From NCBI RefSeq assembly GCF_051414055.1, contig NZ_JBLKNX010000006.1:40473-104472 (forward strand): DNA of 64,000 nt. Direction: 5' to 3'. Each line of letters begins with the position of its first letter. Within the stretch, counting starts at the first letter, position 1. The stretch comes from Halosimplex halobium (GTDB taxonomy: Archaea > Halobacteriota > Halobacteria > Halobacteriales > Haloarculaceae). The position numbers and the translations under genes are program-made. The notes beneath the pieces were generated by a model. It saw only the letters and a list, made by a program, of their open reading frames with translations. It did not search any database and was not told the DNA's origin. Positions 1 to 7,653 of the stretch are shown here, piece by piece.

Positions 1-315
1 GCTGCAGGTCTCGCGGGCGTGGTCGACCGCCGCGGCGGCCATGTCGTTGAAGCCGTAGGCCTGGTCGAACGCGACCGCGCGGTCGTGGTTGCCCATCACC
101 GTCGGCACCTCGCCGTCGGGTAACATCGCGGCCGCCTCGTCGCTCAGCCCGTGGTCGCCCTCGCCGCGGATCGCCGCCGTACACTCCGCGTGCCAGGGGT
201 TGTACCCGACCACGTCGCCCGCGCAGACGAGCCGGTCGACCGGCGGCATGTCCGCCAGCGCCGCCTCCAGCGCCACGAGGTTCCCGTGAATGTCCGAGAT
301 GACGCCCACCTTCAT
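1..315 (-). CDS. Metallophosphoesterase (calcineurin-like), C-terminus beyond window edge
   Basis: The N-terminal 105 residues of a calcineurin-like phosphoesterase are visible; the rest lies outside the window. The metal-binding signature of the family is present in order: DIHGN near residue 8, GDVVGY near 33-38, and GNHD near 75-78. These residues normally hold a di-metal centre that hydrolyses phosphomono- or diesters. The arrangement is that of the YfcE/MJ0936-like subgroup of small cytoplasmic phosphodiesterases. The start is the ATG immediately preceding KVGVISDIHGN. It is divergent from nothing nearby and is followed on the same strand by purO after about 80 nt. The substrate cannot be told from sequence. 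Confidence 0.85.
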   Translation of the reverse strand, partial: MKVGVISDIHGNLVALEAALADMPPVDRLVCAGDVVGYNPWHAECTAAIRGEGDHGLSDEAAAMLPDGEVPTVMGNHDRAVAFDQAYGFNDMAAAAVDHARETCS

Positions 316-396
316 GGACGGCTCTGCGACCCCCTCGCTCTTAGTACTACGGCAGACGCGCCTCGGGGAGACGGCGCCGCCCGGTCGGGGCGGCGG

Positions 397-1014
397 CTAC
401 TCCTCGCCGTTGAAGATGGCCGTCTCGAAGCCGGCGACGCTGTCGCCGGAGACGCCGACCGCGCAGACCTCGTGTTCGAGGTCCATCCCGTAGGCCTCGC
501 TGGCGGCCGCGGCGGCGTCGGTCGCCGCGAAGTCGACCGGCTCGGGACTGTCCTTCTCGTAGGTGGCGACCAGCGTCGGCTCCGTCACTTCCTCGACCAG
601 CAGCGCGTCGCGGCGGACGGTCCCGATCACCGCGCCCGGCCCGTCGGCGTTCGTGCTCGGGTCGGCGGCGTCGACGCCGACGATCCCCGCCACGCGGGGC
701 GTGTCGTAGTCGTCCTTCTCGAAGTCCAGCGCCAGCAGCGGCTCGGCGAGGGCGTCGCGGGCGGGGTAGCCCAGCGCCAGCTTCTCGGCGGTGGGGTCGA
801 CGTGCGAGCCGTTGCCGACCACGGCGCCGCGGTCGGTCAGCCGCAGGCAGTTGTACTCGACGTAGGGGTTGTCCGTCTCGGGGGCGTCGGGGGTGGGGCC
901 GACGGTGACGGTGCCCGGCTCGCGGCCGGTCGCTTTCCTGTTGGGGAACGAACGCGAGGAGACGCGGTAGGCGCCCACCTCCGGTGCGACGACGACGAAG
1001 CGTCCGACGTACAT
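397..1014 (-). CDS. purO: Archaeal IMP cyclohydrolase PurO
   Basis: At 205 residues this has the full length and N-terminus (MYVGRFVVV) of archaeal PurO, the enzyme that closes the purine ring of FAICAR to give IMP as the last step of de novo purine synthesis. PurO is unrelated to bacterial PurH and acts in the cytoplasm. Conserved blocks are YVEYNCLR near residue 52 and GNGSHVDPT near residue 69, followed by a DALAEPLLALDFEKDDYDTPR segment that is typical of the family, and a C-terminal stretch with ETAIFNG. The gene stands alone, with the phosphoesterase downstream on the same strand. The start ATG gives the expected family N-terminus. Confidence 0.92.
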   Translation of the reverse strand: MYVGRFVVVAPEVGAYRVSSRSFPNRKATGREPGTVTVGPTPDAPETDNPYVEYNCLRLTDRGAVVGNGSHVDPTAEKLALGYPARDALAEPLLALDFEKDDYDTPRVAGIVGVDAADPSTNADGPGAVIGTVRRDALLVEEVTEPTLVATYEKDSPEPVDFAATDAAAAASEAYGMDLEHEVCAVGVSGDSVAGFETAIFNGEE

Positions 1015-1136
1015 GCCCGTTCGTCGGCCCCAGGCGCGAAAGTAGGTGTCGATATGGGCCAGTCGCCGACCGGTCGACCGCCGCCGCCCGCGGCGGGAAC
1101 GCGGGTGTTATGCCGCTCGCCCGCGTGGATCCGTCG

Positions 1137-1856
1137 ATGACAGCAGGGCTCGACGCGGACGTCGTCGGCGCCGACGCGGCCGCCGACCGCCGGGACGAGG
1201 TGGTCGCCGAAGTCACCGACCACGCCGGCCGGATCGCGCGCGAACTCGCCCGCCTCCAGGGCGGCGACTACGGTCAGCGGGAGTTCGACACCGACCGCGG
1301 CACCTGGACGCTCAAGTACGAGGCCGGTGACGTGCAGTATCTGCGCTTCGAGGGTCGCGGCGCCGACGTCTACGTCGTCTCGACCCAGCAACCCCCCGAC
1401 CCCGAGGACCTCGCCGCGGCGATGGCCGACTACGACGCGTTCGTCGAGTCGTTCAACGAGTACGTCCGCTCGCTCGACGGCGTCCTCGACGACGCCGCCG
1501 ACGACCTCCCCGAGATCGAGTCCGTCGACTCGGTCGTGGAGGCGCGCGAGCGCATCCTCTCGCGGATGCGCGAGGCCTGTGACGGGATGGCCCAGCAACT
1601 CAACCGCGTCGAGGGCAACGACTACGGGACGTTCTCGGCCCGCGTCGGGAGTTCGCGCTGGGAACTCAAGTGGGAGGAGGGCCGGGCCAGCTACCTCCGC
1701 GTCGGCGGCGAGGGCGGCGTGTATCTCCTCTCGCAGTACCAGCCGCCCGCCCCGAAGGACCTGCGCGCCCACGCCGACGACTTCGCGGGGTTCGTCGACG
1801 CCTTCAACGAGCACGTCTCTGAGATCTCGGACTCGCTCGATACGGTCGAACTGTAG
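1137..1856 (+). CDS. Haloarchaeal protein with two tandem copies of one domain
   Basis: A 239-residue acidic soluble protein of unknown function. It contains two homologous halves. The first, around residues 40-120, runs from GGDYGQREF through WTLKYEAGDVQYLRF and VSTQQPPDPEDL to FVESFNEYV. The second, around residues 155-235, runs from GNDYGTFSA through WELKWEEGRASYLRV and LSQYQPPAPKDL to FVDAFNEHV. No signal peptide or membrane segment is visible. The ATG at 1137 was preferred over upstream starts because the upstream codons are arginine-rich and unlike the rest of the protein. It is convergent with tnaA across the repeat-filled spacer. No function is proposed. Confidence 0.75.
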   Translation: MTAGLDADVVGADAAADRRDEVVAEVTDHAGRIARELARLQGGDYGQREFDTDRGTWTLKYEAGDVQYLRFEGRGADVYVVSTQQPPDPEDLAAAMADYDAFVESFNEYVRSLDGVLDDAADDLPEIESVDSVVEARERILSRMREACDGMAQQLNRVEGNDYGTFSARVGSSRWELKWEEGRASYLRVGGEGGVYLLSQYQPPAPKDLRAHADDFAGFVDAFNEHVSEISDSLDTVEL

Positions 1857-1925
1857 CGCGGGCCGTCTGTGCTGTTTCGACACGGTCGCTTGCAGCCGGA
1901 TCGACCGCACTCGGCGGTGTGCGCC

Positions 1926-2039
1926 GAAAGCCCTCGGCACGCTCGTTCTGAATCGACTCGACAACACTCGACAGCAGACGTTGAAAGCCCTCGGCACGCT
2001 CGTTCTGAATCGACTCGACAACACTTGACAGCAGACGTT
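1926..2039 (+). repeat. 57-bp tandem repeat, two units, leading into hairpin element A
   Basis: Two consecutive 57-bp units (1926-1982 and 1983-2039) differ by a single C/T change. Each starts GAAAGCCCTCGGCACGCTCG and ends in CAGCAGACGTT. A third start of the same unit (from 2040) is the opening of the larger hairpin element, so the units look like duplicated 5' ends of that element. The repeats lie 3' of the duplicated-domain gene in a convergent intergenic region and overlap no supported gene. Confidence 0.85.
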
Positions 2040-2340
2040 GAAAGCCCTCGGCACGCTCGCGGTCGCTGAGCGACATACCCTCGCGGCCGGAGGCCGCTTC
2101 GGGTAGGGGTCGCTCAGGCGACTGAACTGCACGCGAGCGCGCCTCGCCCTTTCAGTCCACCGGGAGAGCAAGCTCTCCCGAGCCCGCGCTCACACGTTCG
2201 CGCGGACACCAGGGACCGCGACCGCACAGCACCGCAGACAGCCACGAACCTCCCCAGCCGATTCGCTCGTTCGTTGCACTCACTCTCTCATCCCTCGCGC
2301 GGTTCCGTCGCGCGCACGAGAGCGCGCGACAGCGCACGCC
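2039..2340 (+). repeat. Dispersed intergenic hairpin element, copy A
   Basis: This copy opens with a 116-bp hairpin (2039-2154) bounded by TGAAAG and CTTTCA. Its paired blocks include CGCTCGCG with CGCGAGCG, and GCTGAGCGACATACCC with GGGTAGGGGTCGCTCAG. A perfect palindrome follows (CGGGAGAG-CAAG-CTCTCCCG, 2161-2180). The conserved motifs CTCCCCAGCCGATTCGCTC and CATCCCTCGCGCG come next, then a 9-bp stem-loop GTCGCGCGC/GCGCGCGAC at 2307-2330. Related copies lie at 10.3-10.6 (inverted), 21.4-21.7, 56.4-56.7 and 64.0 kb. It sits between convergent genes. It could be a structured RNA, a mobile palindromic repeat, or a bidirectional terminator. Confidence 0.85.
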
Positions 2341-2438
2341 GACCGCACCGAAGCCGTTCACTGCGACCGCTACGCCTGTACTGAACACGGCCCATCGCTC
2401 AGATCAGCCCGCCACTTTCTGCCCAGGGCCGTCCGCAT

Positions 2439-3791
2439 TCAGGCGTCCAGCGGCCGCAGGTCCGCCGAGAAGTGGCGCAACTCTGCCATCGGGGGTTCGT
2501 CGACCACCTCGAATCCGGTCAGGTCGTCGGTCCGGTCGGCGACGGCGGCGGCCGTCTCGCCGACGTGCTCGAAGTGCTCGCGGTGGTAGGTGCGGCGGGG
2601 GACGGCGAAGCGGACGTACTCGGGGCGGTCGGTCTCCGGGAACGCGAAACTTCCGAGTTCCACGGTTCGGACGCCACCCTCCAGGTACAGCTCGCACGCG
2701 AGCGCCTGACCCGGAAATTCCGACGGGGGAATGTGATCCAGCAGCGCGCCGGCGTCGACGTAGACGGCGTGGCCGCCGACGGGTTCGTAGACCGGGAGCC
2801 CCGCCGCCGCGAGCTCCGCGCCGAGTTCGGCGACCTGGCCGACGCGGTGGGCGAGGTAGTCGTCGTCGACCGCCTCCCGCAGGCCGACGGCCATCGCCTC
2901 CATATCTCTTCCCGCCAGCCCGCCGTAGGTCGGGAACCCCTCGTAGAGGATCGCCCGCTGTTTCGCCCGCTCGAAGAGGTCGTCGTGCCCCTCGCCGATG
3001 GCGACGAAGCCGCCGGTGTTGGCGAGGCCGTCCTTCTTGGCGCTCATCACGACCGCGTCGGCGTAACCCAGTTGCTCGCTGGCGACCTCGGCGGCCGTCG
3101 CGTCGTCGAACTCGGTCTCCCGCTCGGTGACGAAGCGGGCGTTCTCGGCGAACCGGCAGGCGTCGATCACGAAGGTGGCGTCGATCTCCTCGGCGAAGGC
3201 GGCGACCTCGCGGGTGTTCGCGACGCTGACCGGCTGGCCGGCCGCGGAGTTGTTCGTGACCGTGAGGACGACGACCGGCACGTTCTCCGCGCCCACGTCG
3301 TCGACGTACGCGCGGCCAGCGTCCACGTCGAAGTTCCCCTTGAACGGGGCCTCGGCGTCGGGGTCGCCCGCCGCGGGGACGGGACAGTCGACGGCCTCCC
3401 CGCCGTTGGCGGCGACGTGGGCGCGCGTCGTGTCGAAGTGGGTGTTGTTGAGGACGTGGTCGCCCTCGTCGACGATCGCTCCGTAGAGGACGTTCTCGGC
3501 GCCGCGGCCCTGGTGAGCGGGGACGACGCGGTCGAAGCCCATCACCTCGTCGACGGCCTCGCGGAGCCGCCGGAAGGAGGTCGAGCCCGCGTAGGACTCG
3601 TCGCCCCGGAGGAGGGCGGCCCACTGGGCGTCGCTCATCGTCCCGGTGCCGCTGTCGGTCAACAGATCGACGAACACCCGGTCGGCGTCGACGCCGAACA
3701 GGTTGTAGCCGGCCGCTTCGAGCGCCGCCGCGCGCTCTTCGCGCGAGGGCAGGTCGACGGGTCTCGCCGTCCGCGTGGCGTACGAGCGCAT
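2439..3791 (-). CDS. tnaA: Tryptophanase / beta-eliminating lyase
   Basis: A 450-residue PLP-dependent beta-eliminating lyase of the tryptophanase/tyrosine phenol-lyase family, predicted to cleave L-tryptophan to indole, pyruvate and ammonia in the cytoplasm. Family landmarks are DLLTDSGTGTMS near residue 42, GDESYAGS, the substrate loop PAHQGRGAEN near 92-101, VTNNSAAGQPVS in the central domain, DACRFAENA, and the cofactor lysine in SAKKDG. The length matches the family (about 450-470). Tyrosine phenol-lyase cannot be excluded from sequence alone; haloarchaeal members are usually annotated as tryptophanase. It is convergent with the upstream hypothetical gene and has its own promoter region 5' of the ATG. 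Confidence 0.88.
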   Translation of the reverse strand: MRSYATRTARPVDLPSREERAAALEAAGYNLFGVDADRVFVDLLTDSGTGTMSDAQWAALLRGDESYAGSTSFRRLREAVDEVMGFDRVVPAHQGRGAENVLYGAIVDEGDHVLNNTHFDTTRAHVAANGGEAVDCPVPAAGDPDAEAPFKGNFDVDAGRAYVDDVGAENVPVVVLTVTNNSAAGQPVSVANTREVAAFAEEIDATFVIDACRFAENARFVTERETEFDDATAAEVASEQLGYADAVVMSAKKDGLANTGGFVAIGEGHDDLFERAKQRAILYEGFPTYGGLAGRDMEAMAVGLREAVDDDYLAHRVGQVAELGAELAAAGLPVYEPVGGHAVYVDAGALLDHIPPSEFPGQALACELYLEGGVRTVELGSFAFPETDRPEYVRFAVPRRTYHREHFEHVGETAAAVADRTDDLTGFEVVDEPPMAELRHFSADLRPLDA

Positions 3792-3944
3792 ATCCGCGCT
3801 CCGTACGGGGTGGACTTATTTCCCATCCGACAGGAACGTTCGACGGTGGGTGTCTCCGGGCGGTGACGGGCAGGTCCGTCCACCGGGCCCGCCCGCGGGG
3901 GACCGGGTCCGACCGGTCGGGCGGACGCGTGCGAGCGGTGCTAC

Positions 3945-5123
3945 TCAGAACACGTCCTGGACCAGTTCGAGCGTCTGCTCGCGGTCGTCCCAGGGGACGA
4001 ACACGGAGACCGACGTGGCGGAGGTGATCACGTCGTAGAGGTGGATGTGAGCCTCCGAGACCGGGTCGATGGCGCGCTTGACGGTGCCGGGCTGGTTGGG
4101 CAGGTCGCTGCCGGTGACGCGGACGACGGCGATGTCGTCCTCGACGGTGACGCTGGAGAGGGCGTCCTCCTCGACGACCCGGTCGTGCAGCAGCGCCTCG
4201 GCGTCCTCGGCGTCCTCGGCGTTGACGTAGAAGGTGATCGAGTCCATCCCCGAGGAGTTGGCGTCGATGTTGATCCCCTCGTCGCCCAGCGCGGTCGCGA
4301 GTTCGCCCAGGATCCCCGGGCTGTTGCGGATGGCGCGGCCGGCGACGGTGACGCAGGCCAGCCTGTCTTCCTGCAGGTCGATGAGGTTCTGGAACTCGCC
4401 CTCGATGGAGGTGCCGCCCGTGAGGAGGTCGTCGTGCTGGTAGTGGACGACCCTGACCCCCAGGTCGGCGTCCTTGTAGGACAGCGCGGAGGGTGCGACG
4501 ACCTCGGCGCCGCGGAACGACAGCGAGCGGAGTTCGTCGACGGTGATCTCGCCGACGTTGCGGGCGCCCTCGACGACGCGGGGGTCGCCGGTCATGACGC
4601 CCTCCACGTCGGTGACGATGACGACCTCGTCGGCGTCCATGAACTTGCCGAGCATGACGGCGGAGGTGTCGGAGCCGCCCCGGCCCAGGGTGGTGACGTT
4701 GCCCTGGTGGTCCTGGGCGAGGAAGCCGGTGATCACGGGGACCACGTCGGAGAGCTGGCCCCCGAGCGCGCTGGCGCGTTTCTTCGTCTCGTCGACGTCG
4801 ACCTCGCCGTACTCGTCGGTGATGATCGGCCAGCCCTCGCTGCCGGGCTCGAAGAAGTCGGCGTCGATGCCCCGCGCCGCGAGCGCCCCCTTGAGCATCC
4901 GGACGGAGGTGCGCTCGCCCATGCTGACGATCTCCGCGCGGTCGGCGTCCTCGGCCTCGTAGTTGATGTCGTCGAGGAGGTCGTCGGTCGTCGACCCCAT
5001 CGCCGAAGCGACGACGGCAACCTCGTGGCCGGCCTCGATGGCCTCGGCGATGGAGTCGGCCGCGCGCGTGACGCGCTGGCCGTTGCCGAGGCTCGTGCCC
5101 CCGAACTTCACTACGACCCGCAT
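3945..5123 (-). CDS. lysC: Aspartate kinase with tandem ACT domains
   Basis: Aspartokinase (392 residues) phosphorylates aspartate in the first step to threonine, methionine and lysine. The N-terminal amino-acid-kinase domain starts with the KFGGTSL motif (residues 6-12) and contains TTLGRGGSDTSA and TDVEGVMTGDPR. The C-terminal third (about residues 250-392) carries two ACT domains, with AGRAIRNSPGILGEL and VTGSDLPNQPGTVKRA, which is the usual site of feedback inhibition by end-product amino acids. A GGTGAT sequence lies a few bases before the start ATG and may act as a ribosome binding site. The gene is monocistronic by position, with the tnpB element directly upstream. Confidence 0.95.
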   Translation of the reverse strand: MRVVVKFGGTSLGNGQRVTRAADSIAEAIEAGHEVAVVASAMGSTTDDLLDDINYEAEDADRAEIVSMGERTSVRMLKGALAARGIDADFFEPGSEGWPIITDEYGEVDVDETKKRASALGGQLSDVVPVITGFLAQDHQGNVTTLGRGGSDTSAVMLGKFMDADEVVIVTDVEGVMTGDPRVVEGARNVGEITVDELRSLSFRGAEVVAPSALSYKDADLGVRVVHYQHDDLLTGGTSIEGEFQNLIDLQEDRLACVTVAGRAIRNSPGILGELATALGDEGINIDANSSGMDSITFYVNAEDAEDAEALLHDRVVEEDALSSVTVEDDIAVVRVTGSDLPNQPGTVKRAIDPVSEAHIHLYDVITSATSVSVFVPWDDREQTLELVQDVF

Positions 5124-5261
5124 CGGATCACCCGCATCGTGTGTGCGTGACGCATAGCTGGTGACGTGCCGTTACACGCCTCCCGGAATAACTGTGTCCA
5201 TCTCCGGGCGGAGATCCTCCGTTATCGTGGAATTTCGGCGGCAATTTCTGCGACGGCGGTA

Positions 5262-5420
5262 AACTACCCTCCCCTACTTCGCTCGGGGGCAATGGCCCCG
5301 CTCGCTCGTTGAGGGGAGGGCTTTCGCGTGGACTCCCGTTCTACGCCTCGGATGCGGCGGGAAGATTGTACTCTCCACTCACGTTCAGCGTCCCGCGATT
5401 CAAGCGCACGTCTACGGGTG
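5262..5420 (-). ncRNA. Candidate omega-RNA (TnpB guide RNA) at the element's 3' end
   Basis: In characterised TnpB systems the guide scaffold overlaps the 3' end of tnpB and the right-end hairpin, and the guide itself is the flanking DNA just beyond the element. Here the right-end hairpin lies 20-75 nt past the tnpB stop codon, in the correct orientation. The sequence directly beyond it (descending from about 5266) would be the guide. Limits are approximate and expression is inferred only from family knowledge. Confidence 0.4.
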
Positions 5421-6714
5421 CGCCTCCGTCGTCTGCGTTTTGCCGACGCCGGAGATACTGCAGGCCGATGTTCTTGGAAGCGTTGTAGTCGGCGTGGTTC
5501 TGGTAGCCACAGTCCTGACACTCGAAGTCCTCGCCGTTGCGGTTGTCGTCGTGGGTAAACCCACAGGTCGAACATCGCTTCGAGGTGTTCCGTGGATCTA
5601 CTTGGACGGCTTCGACATCCTGCTCTCTGGCTTTATATTCGACATACTCGTAGAGCCGACGGAATGCCCAGAGATGGTGCCACGACGCCTGTGGGACGTT
5701 CTCACGAATGTCCGTCAAGTCCTCGAACACGATGTGCGAACAGTCGTGTTCGGCGGCTTCGGCGACGATCTCGTTGGCGACACGATGCAGGAACATCTCG
5801 AAGCGTCCGTCCTCTTTGCGCTCGACGCCTGCTATCGCGTCGTGGGCGGCTCGTGTCCCACACTGTTGGAGGTCGCCACGTCGTTTCTCGTACTCTCGTT
5901 TCCAGTGGTTGAACTCGTCTGCCGACCAGAACCGTCCGGTCGAAGCGACCGCGAGCTGGTTCACACCGAGGTCCACACCGAGGACTGTTCTGTGCTCGGT
6001 GGTGGTGTCAGTATCGTCGTCCTCTTTGAGCATCGACGCGTGGAGATACCAGTCGCCGTCACGTCGATGGAGTGTCGCCCGCCGAAACTCGTAATCCTCG
6101 TCCGCGACGTACTTCGTCGGCGGTGTCTCGGCATCGTCGGGCAGAATGTAGTCGCACTCGATTCGTCCGTCCGGGGTTGACAGCGACACGTGGTCACGGT
6201 GGAACGTGGCACTTCGCTTGTCGTAGATAGCGGTATCTGCGGAGAACGTCGGACGGGACGTCTCTTGGTCGTTTTTGAGCCGTTCGACACCGCTTTTGAT
6301 GGATTCGACAGCCTGATGAATCCCTTTCTGGACGAGATTCGCGGTCAACTCCGTGTCCTCGCGGAGTTGGTCGTACAGCGCATCGTCGGCCTTCGCCTTG
6401 GATGTGACGTGGTAGCCGTCGTCACCGTGCCAGCACCACTCGCTCGCAGTGTTAGCACAGTATTTGAATTGCTCGACAGTCTCTCGAAGATGTGCATCCG
6501 CGCCTTCGGGCGTGTCGAGCTTGATAACGGCAGTTCGACGGCACTCCACGATATTTTCATATATCTGCTTGTAGTTACTTAATGCTTGGGAGTTAGCAGG
6601 CACTAGTCTGGCGGCTGATTAGTACCGGATCGGTTTCCTCCCCGCCCTACTCGCTTGTGCTTCCGCCGGGGCCGGAAGCCCGACGCTCCTTGAGGGTGGG
6701 GCCTCCACCTCGAA
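5267..6714 (-). mobile_element. IS200/IS605-type element carrying only tnpB (IS1341-like)
   Basis: The element has a clearly lower GC content than its neighbours and holds tnpB but no tnpA. Both ends have the subterminal hairpins expected of this family instead of inverted repeats. At the tnpB 3' side, CCCTCCCCT (5267-5275) pairs with AGGGGAGGG (5312-5320) and encloses a GGGGC/GCCCC stem. At the 5' side, CCCCGCCCT (6640-6648) pairs with AGGGTGGGG (6693-6701) and encloses a perfect 7-bp stem (6659-6665 with 6673-6679). The outer limits are estimates. Without a TnpA transposase it would need help in trans. Its left end abuts a truncated kinase gene. Confidence 0.8.
5341..6549 (-). CDS. tnpB: RNA-guided endonuclease TnpB (IS605 OrfB)
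   Basis: A TnpB nuclease of about 402 residues. The split RuvC catalytic residues are visible: Asp in GVDLGVN, Glu in VFEDL, and Asp in NHADYNASKN. The zinc-ribbon CSTCG...CQDCG sits between the second and third motifs. These enzymes cut DNA specified by a guide RNA transcribed from the element end and are the ancestors of Cas12. The GTG at 6549 (protein beginning VECRRTAVIKL) is chosen over an ATG at 6603, because the extra 18 codons contain a TATA-like ATTAAGT about 30 nt upstream of the GTG. The gene appears intact. Its base composition is AT-richer than the chromosome around it, in keeping with transfer. Confidence 0.93.
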   Translation of the reverse strand: MECRRTAVIKLDTPEGADAHLRETVEQFKYCANTASEWCWHGDDGYHVTSKAKADDALYDQLREDTELTANLVQKGIHQAVESIKSGVERLKNDQETSRPTFSADTAIYDKRSATFHRDHVSLSTPDGRIECDYILPDDAETPPTKYVADEDYEFRRATLHRRDGDWYLHASMLKEDDDTDTTTEHRTVLGVDLGVNQLAVASTGRFWSADEFNHWKREYEKRRGDLQQCGTRAAHDAIAGVERKEDGRFEMFLHRVANEIVAEAAEHDCSHIVFEDLTDIRENVPQASWHHLWAFRRLYEYVEYKAREQDVEAVQVDPRNTSKRCSTCGFTHDDNRNGEDFECQDCGYQNHADYNASKNIGLQYLRRRQNADDGGAPVDVRLNRGTLNVSGEYNLPAASEA

Positions 6715-6858
6715 TTAGGTGAATACCTCGGCGTCAGCCAACTCCCCGGCGGTCGTGACCGACTCGCCGCGGTCGCGCAGCTCCTCGGCGAGCCCGTCCA
6801 GGAGCGTGGATTTCCCCGCTCCCGCCGTCCCCTCCAGCACGACGAACGTTCCCGTCAT
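6715..6858 (-). pseudogene. Truncated thymidylate kinase-like gene (N-terminal 47 codons)
   Basis: The 47 codons begin with MTGTFVVLEGTAGAGKSTLL, which contains the P-loop GTAGAGKST expected at the N-terminus of dTMP kinases and related nucleotide kinases, followed by an amphipathic helix with EELRDRGESV. The frame then stops at TAA exactly where the tnpB element sequence starts. A complete dTMP kinase is about 200 residues. The missing part is not found beyond the other end of the element, where only about 140 nt separate it from lysC. The simplest reading is a gene broken by insertion and later deletion. Confidence 0.75.
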
Positions 6859-6972
6859 CGCCCGTGGGTGCGAGCGGACGGTGTATCAACTGCCTGGATC
6901 GATGGGAACGGTACCCAGGCGTCGACCGCGCCCGTCCCCCGGGCAGCGAAGGTTTTTGAACGATAAATTCAC

Positions 6973-7173
6973 GTGAGCCGGACATCGATACCGGTCGACG
7001 AGGAGACCAAGGAGCGACTCGACGCCCTGAAGCGGGACGACGAGACGTGGGACGAGTTTCTCCAGCGGATCACGAGCGACCGGGACCCGATGACGTTCGG
7101 CGCCTGGGACGACGAGGAAGCGGACGAGGCGATGAAACACCTCCGTGACGGGCGGGAGCGCCCCGAGCGATGA
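6973..7173 (+). CDS. VapB-like antitoxin
   Basis: A 66-residue acidic protein starting at GTG. The N-terminal segment SIPVDEETKERLDALKRDDETWDEFLQRI is typical of haloarchaeal ribbon-helix-helix antitoxins paired with PIN toxins, and the charged C-terminal tail would wrap the toxin. The stop codon overlaps the toxin start by 4 nt (ATGA), so the two are translationally coupled. Such antitoxins bind their cognate PIN RNase and repress their own promoter. The GTG start lies just after an AT-rich stretch (GGTTTTTGAACGATAAATTC) that probably provides the promoter. Confidence 0.82.
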   Translation: MSRTSIPVDEETKERLDALKRDDETWDEFLQRITSDRDPMTFGAWDDEEADEAMKHLRDGRERPER

Positions 7174-7559
7174 CGTTTCTCGATACGTCGACTATCATCC
7201 AGTATCTTCGCGGCGACGAGCGCGTTCGGGAGTGCATCGAGGGCCGCGAACCCTGGCTCACGTCGACGATCTGCGTCTTCGAGGTGATCAACGGCCGTCT
7301 CGGGAGCGGCGACACGGACATCGTCGCGATCCGGCAGGATTTCGCCGGCGTGCAGGCGATCGATCTGAACGAATCGATCGCCATCGAGGCGGCTCGGCTG
7401 CAGGACGAACTGATCGACGATGGTGACCGGCTGGCGACGGCGGACCTACTGATCGCCGCGACCGCTCGATCGACCGGGGACGAACTGGTCGTCGCCGACG
7501 GCGGTTTCGAGACGGACGCGCTCGAAGCGGTGATGCAGGTCACGAATCTCCGGGGGTAA
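7170..7559 (+). CDS. VapC-like PIN-domain toxin ribonuclease
   Basis: A 129-residue PIN-domain protein. Acidic active-site residues expected for VapC RNases are present: Asp5 in FLDTSTII, Glu in VFEVINGRL (about residue 38), Asp in ATADLLIAATA (about residue 91), and Asp in VVADGGFE near residue 109. The reading frame is intact from ATG to stop. It is the second gene of a two-gene operon with the antitoxin just upstream. VapC enzymes cleave RNA, often initiator tRNA or rRNA loops, when freed of antitoxin; the target here is unknown. Confidence 0.88.
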   Translation: MTFLDTSTIIQYLRGDERVRECIEGREPWLTSTICVFEVINGRLGSGDTDIVAIRQDFAGVQAIDLNESIAIEAARLQDELIDDGDRLATADLLIAATARSTGDELVVADGGFETDALEAVMQVTNLRG

Positions 7560-7653
7560 CGATTCAGCTGGGCCGCCACGGCCGATCCGACCACCGACCT
7601 GCCAGCGAACGGGAGGGCACCGATCCGGAGGGCGGCGTCCGTTGTCAGCGAAG

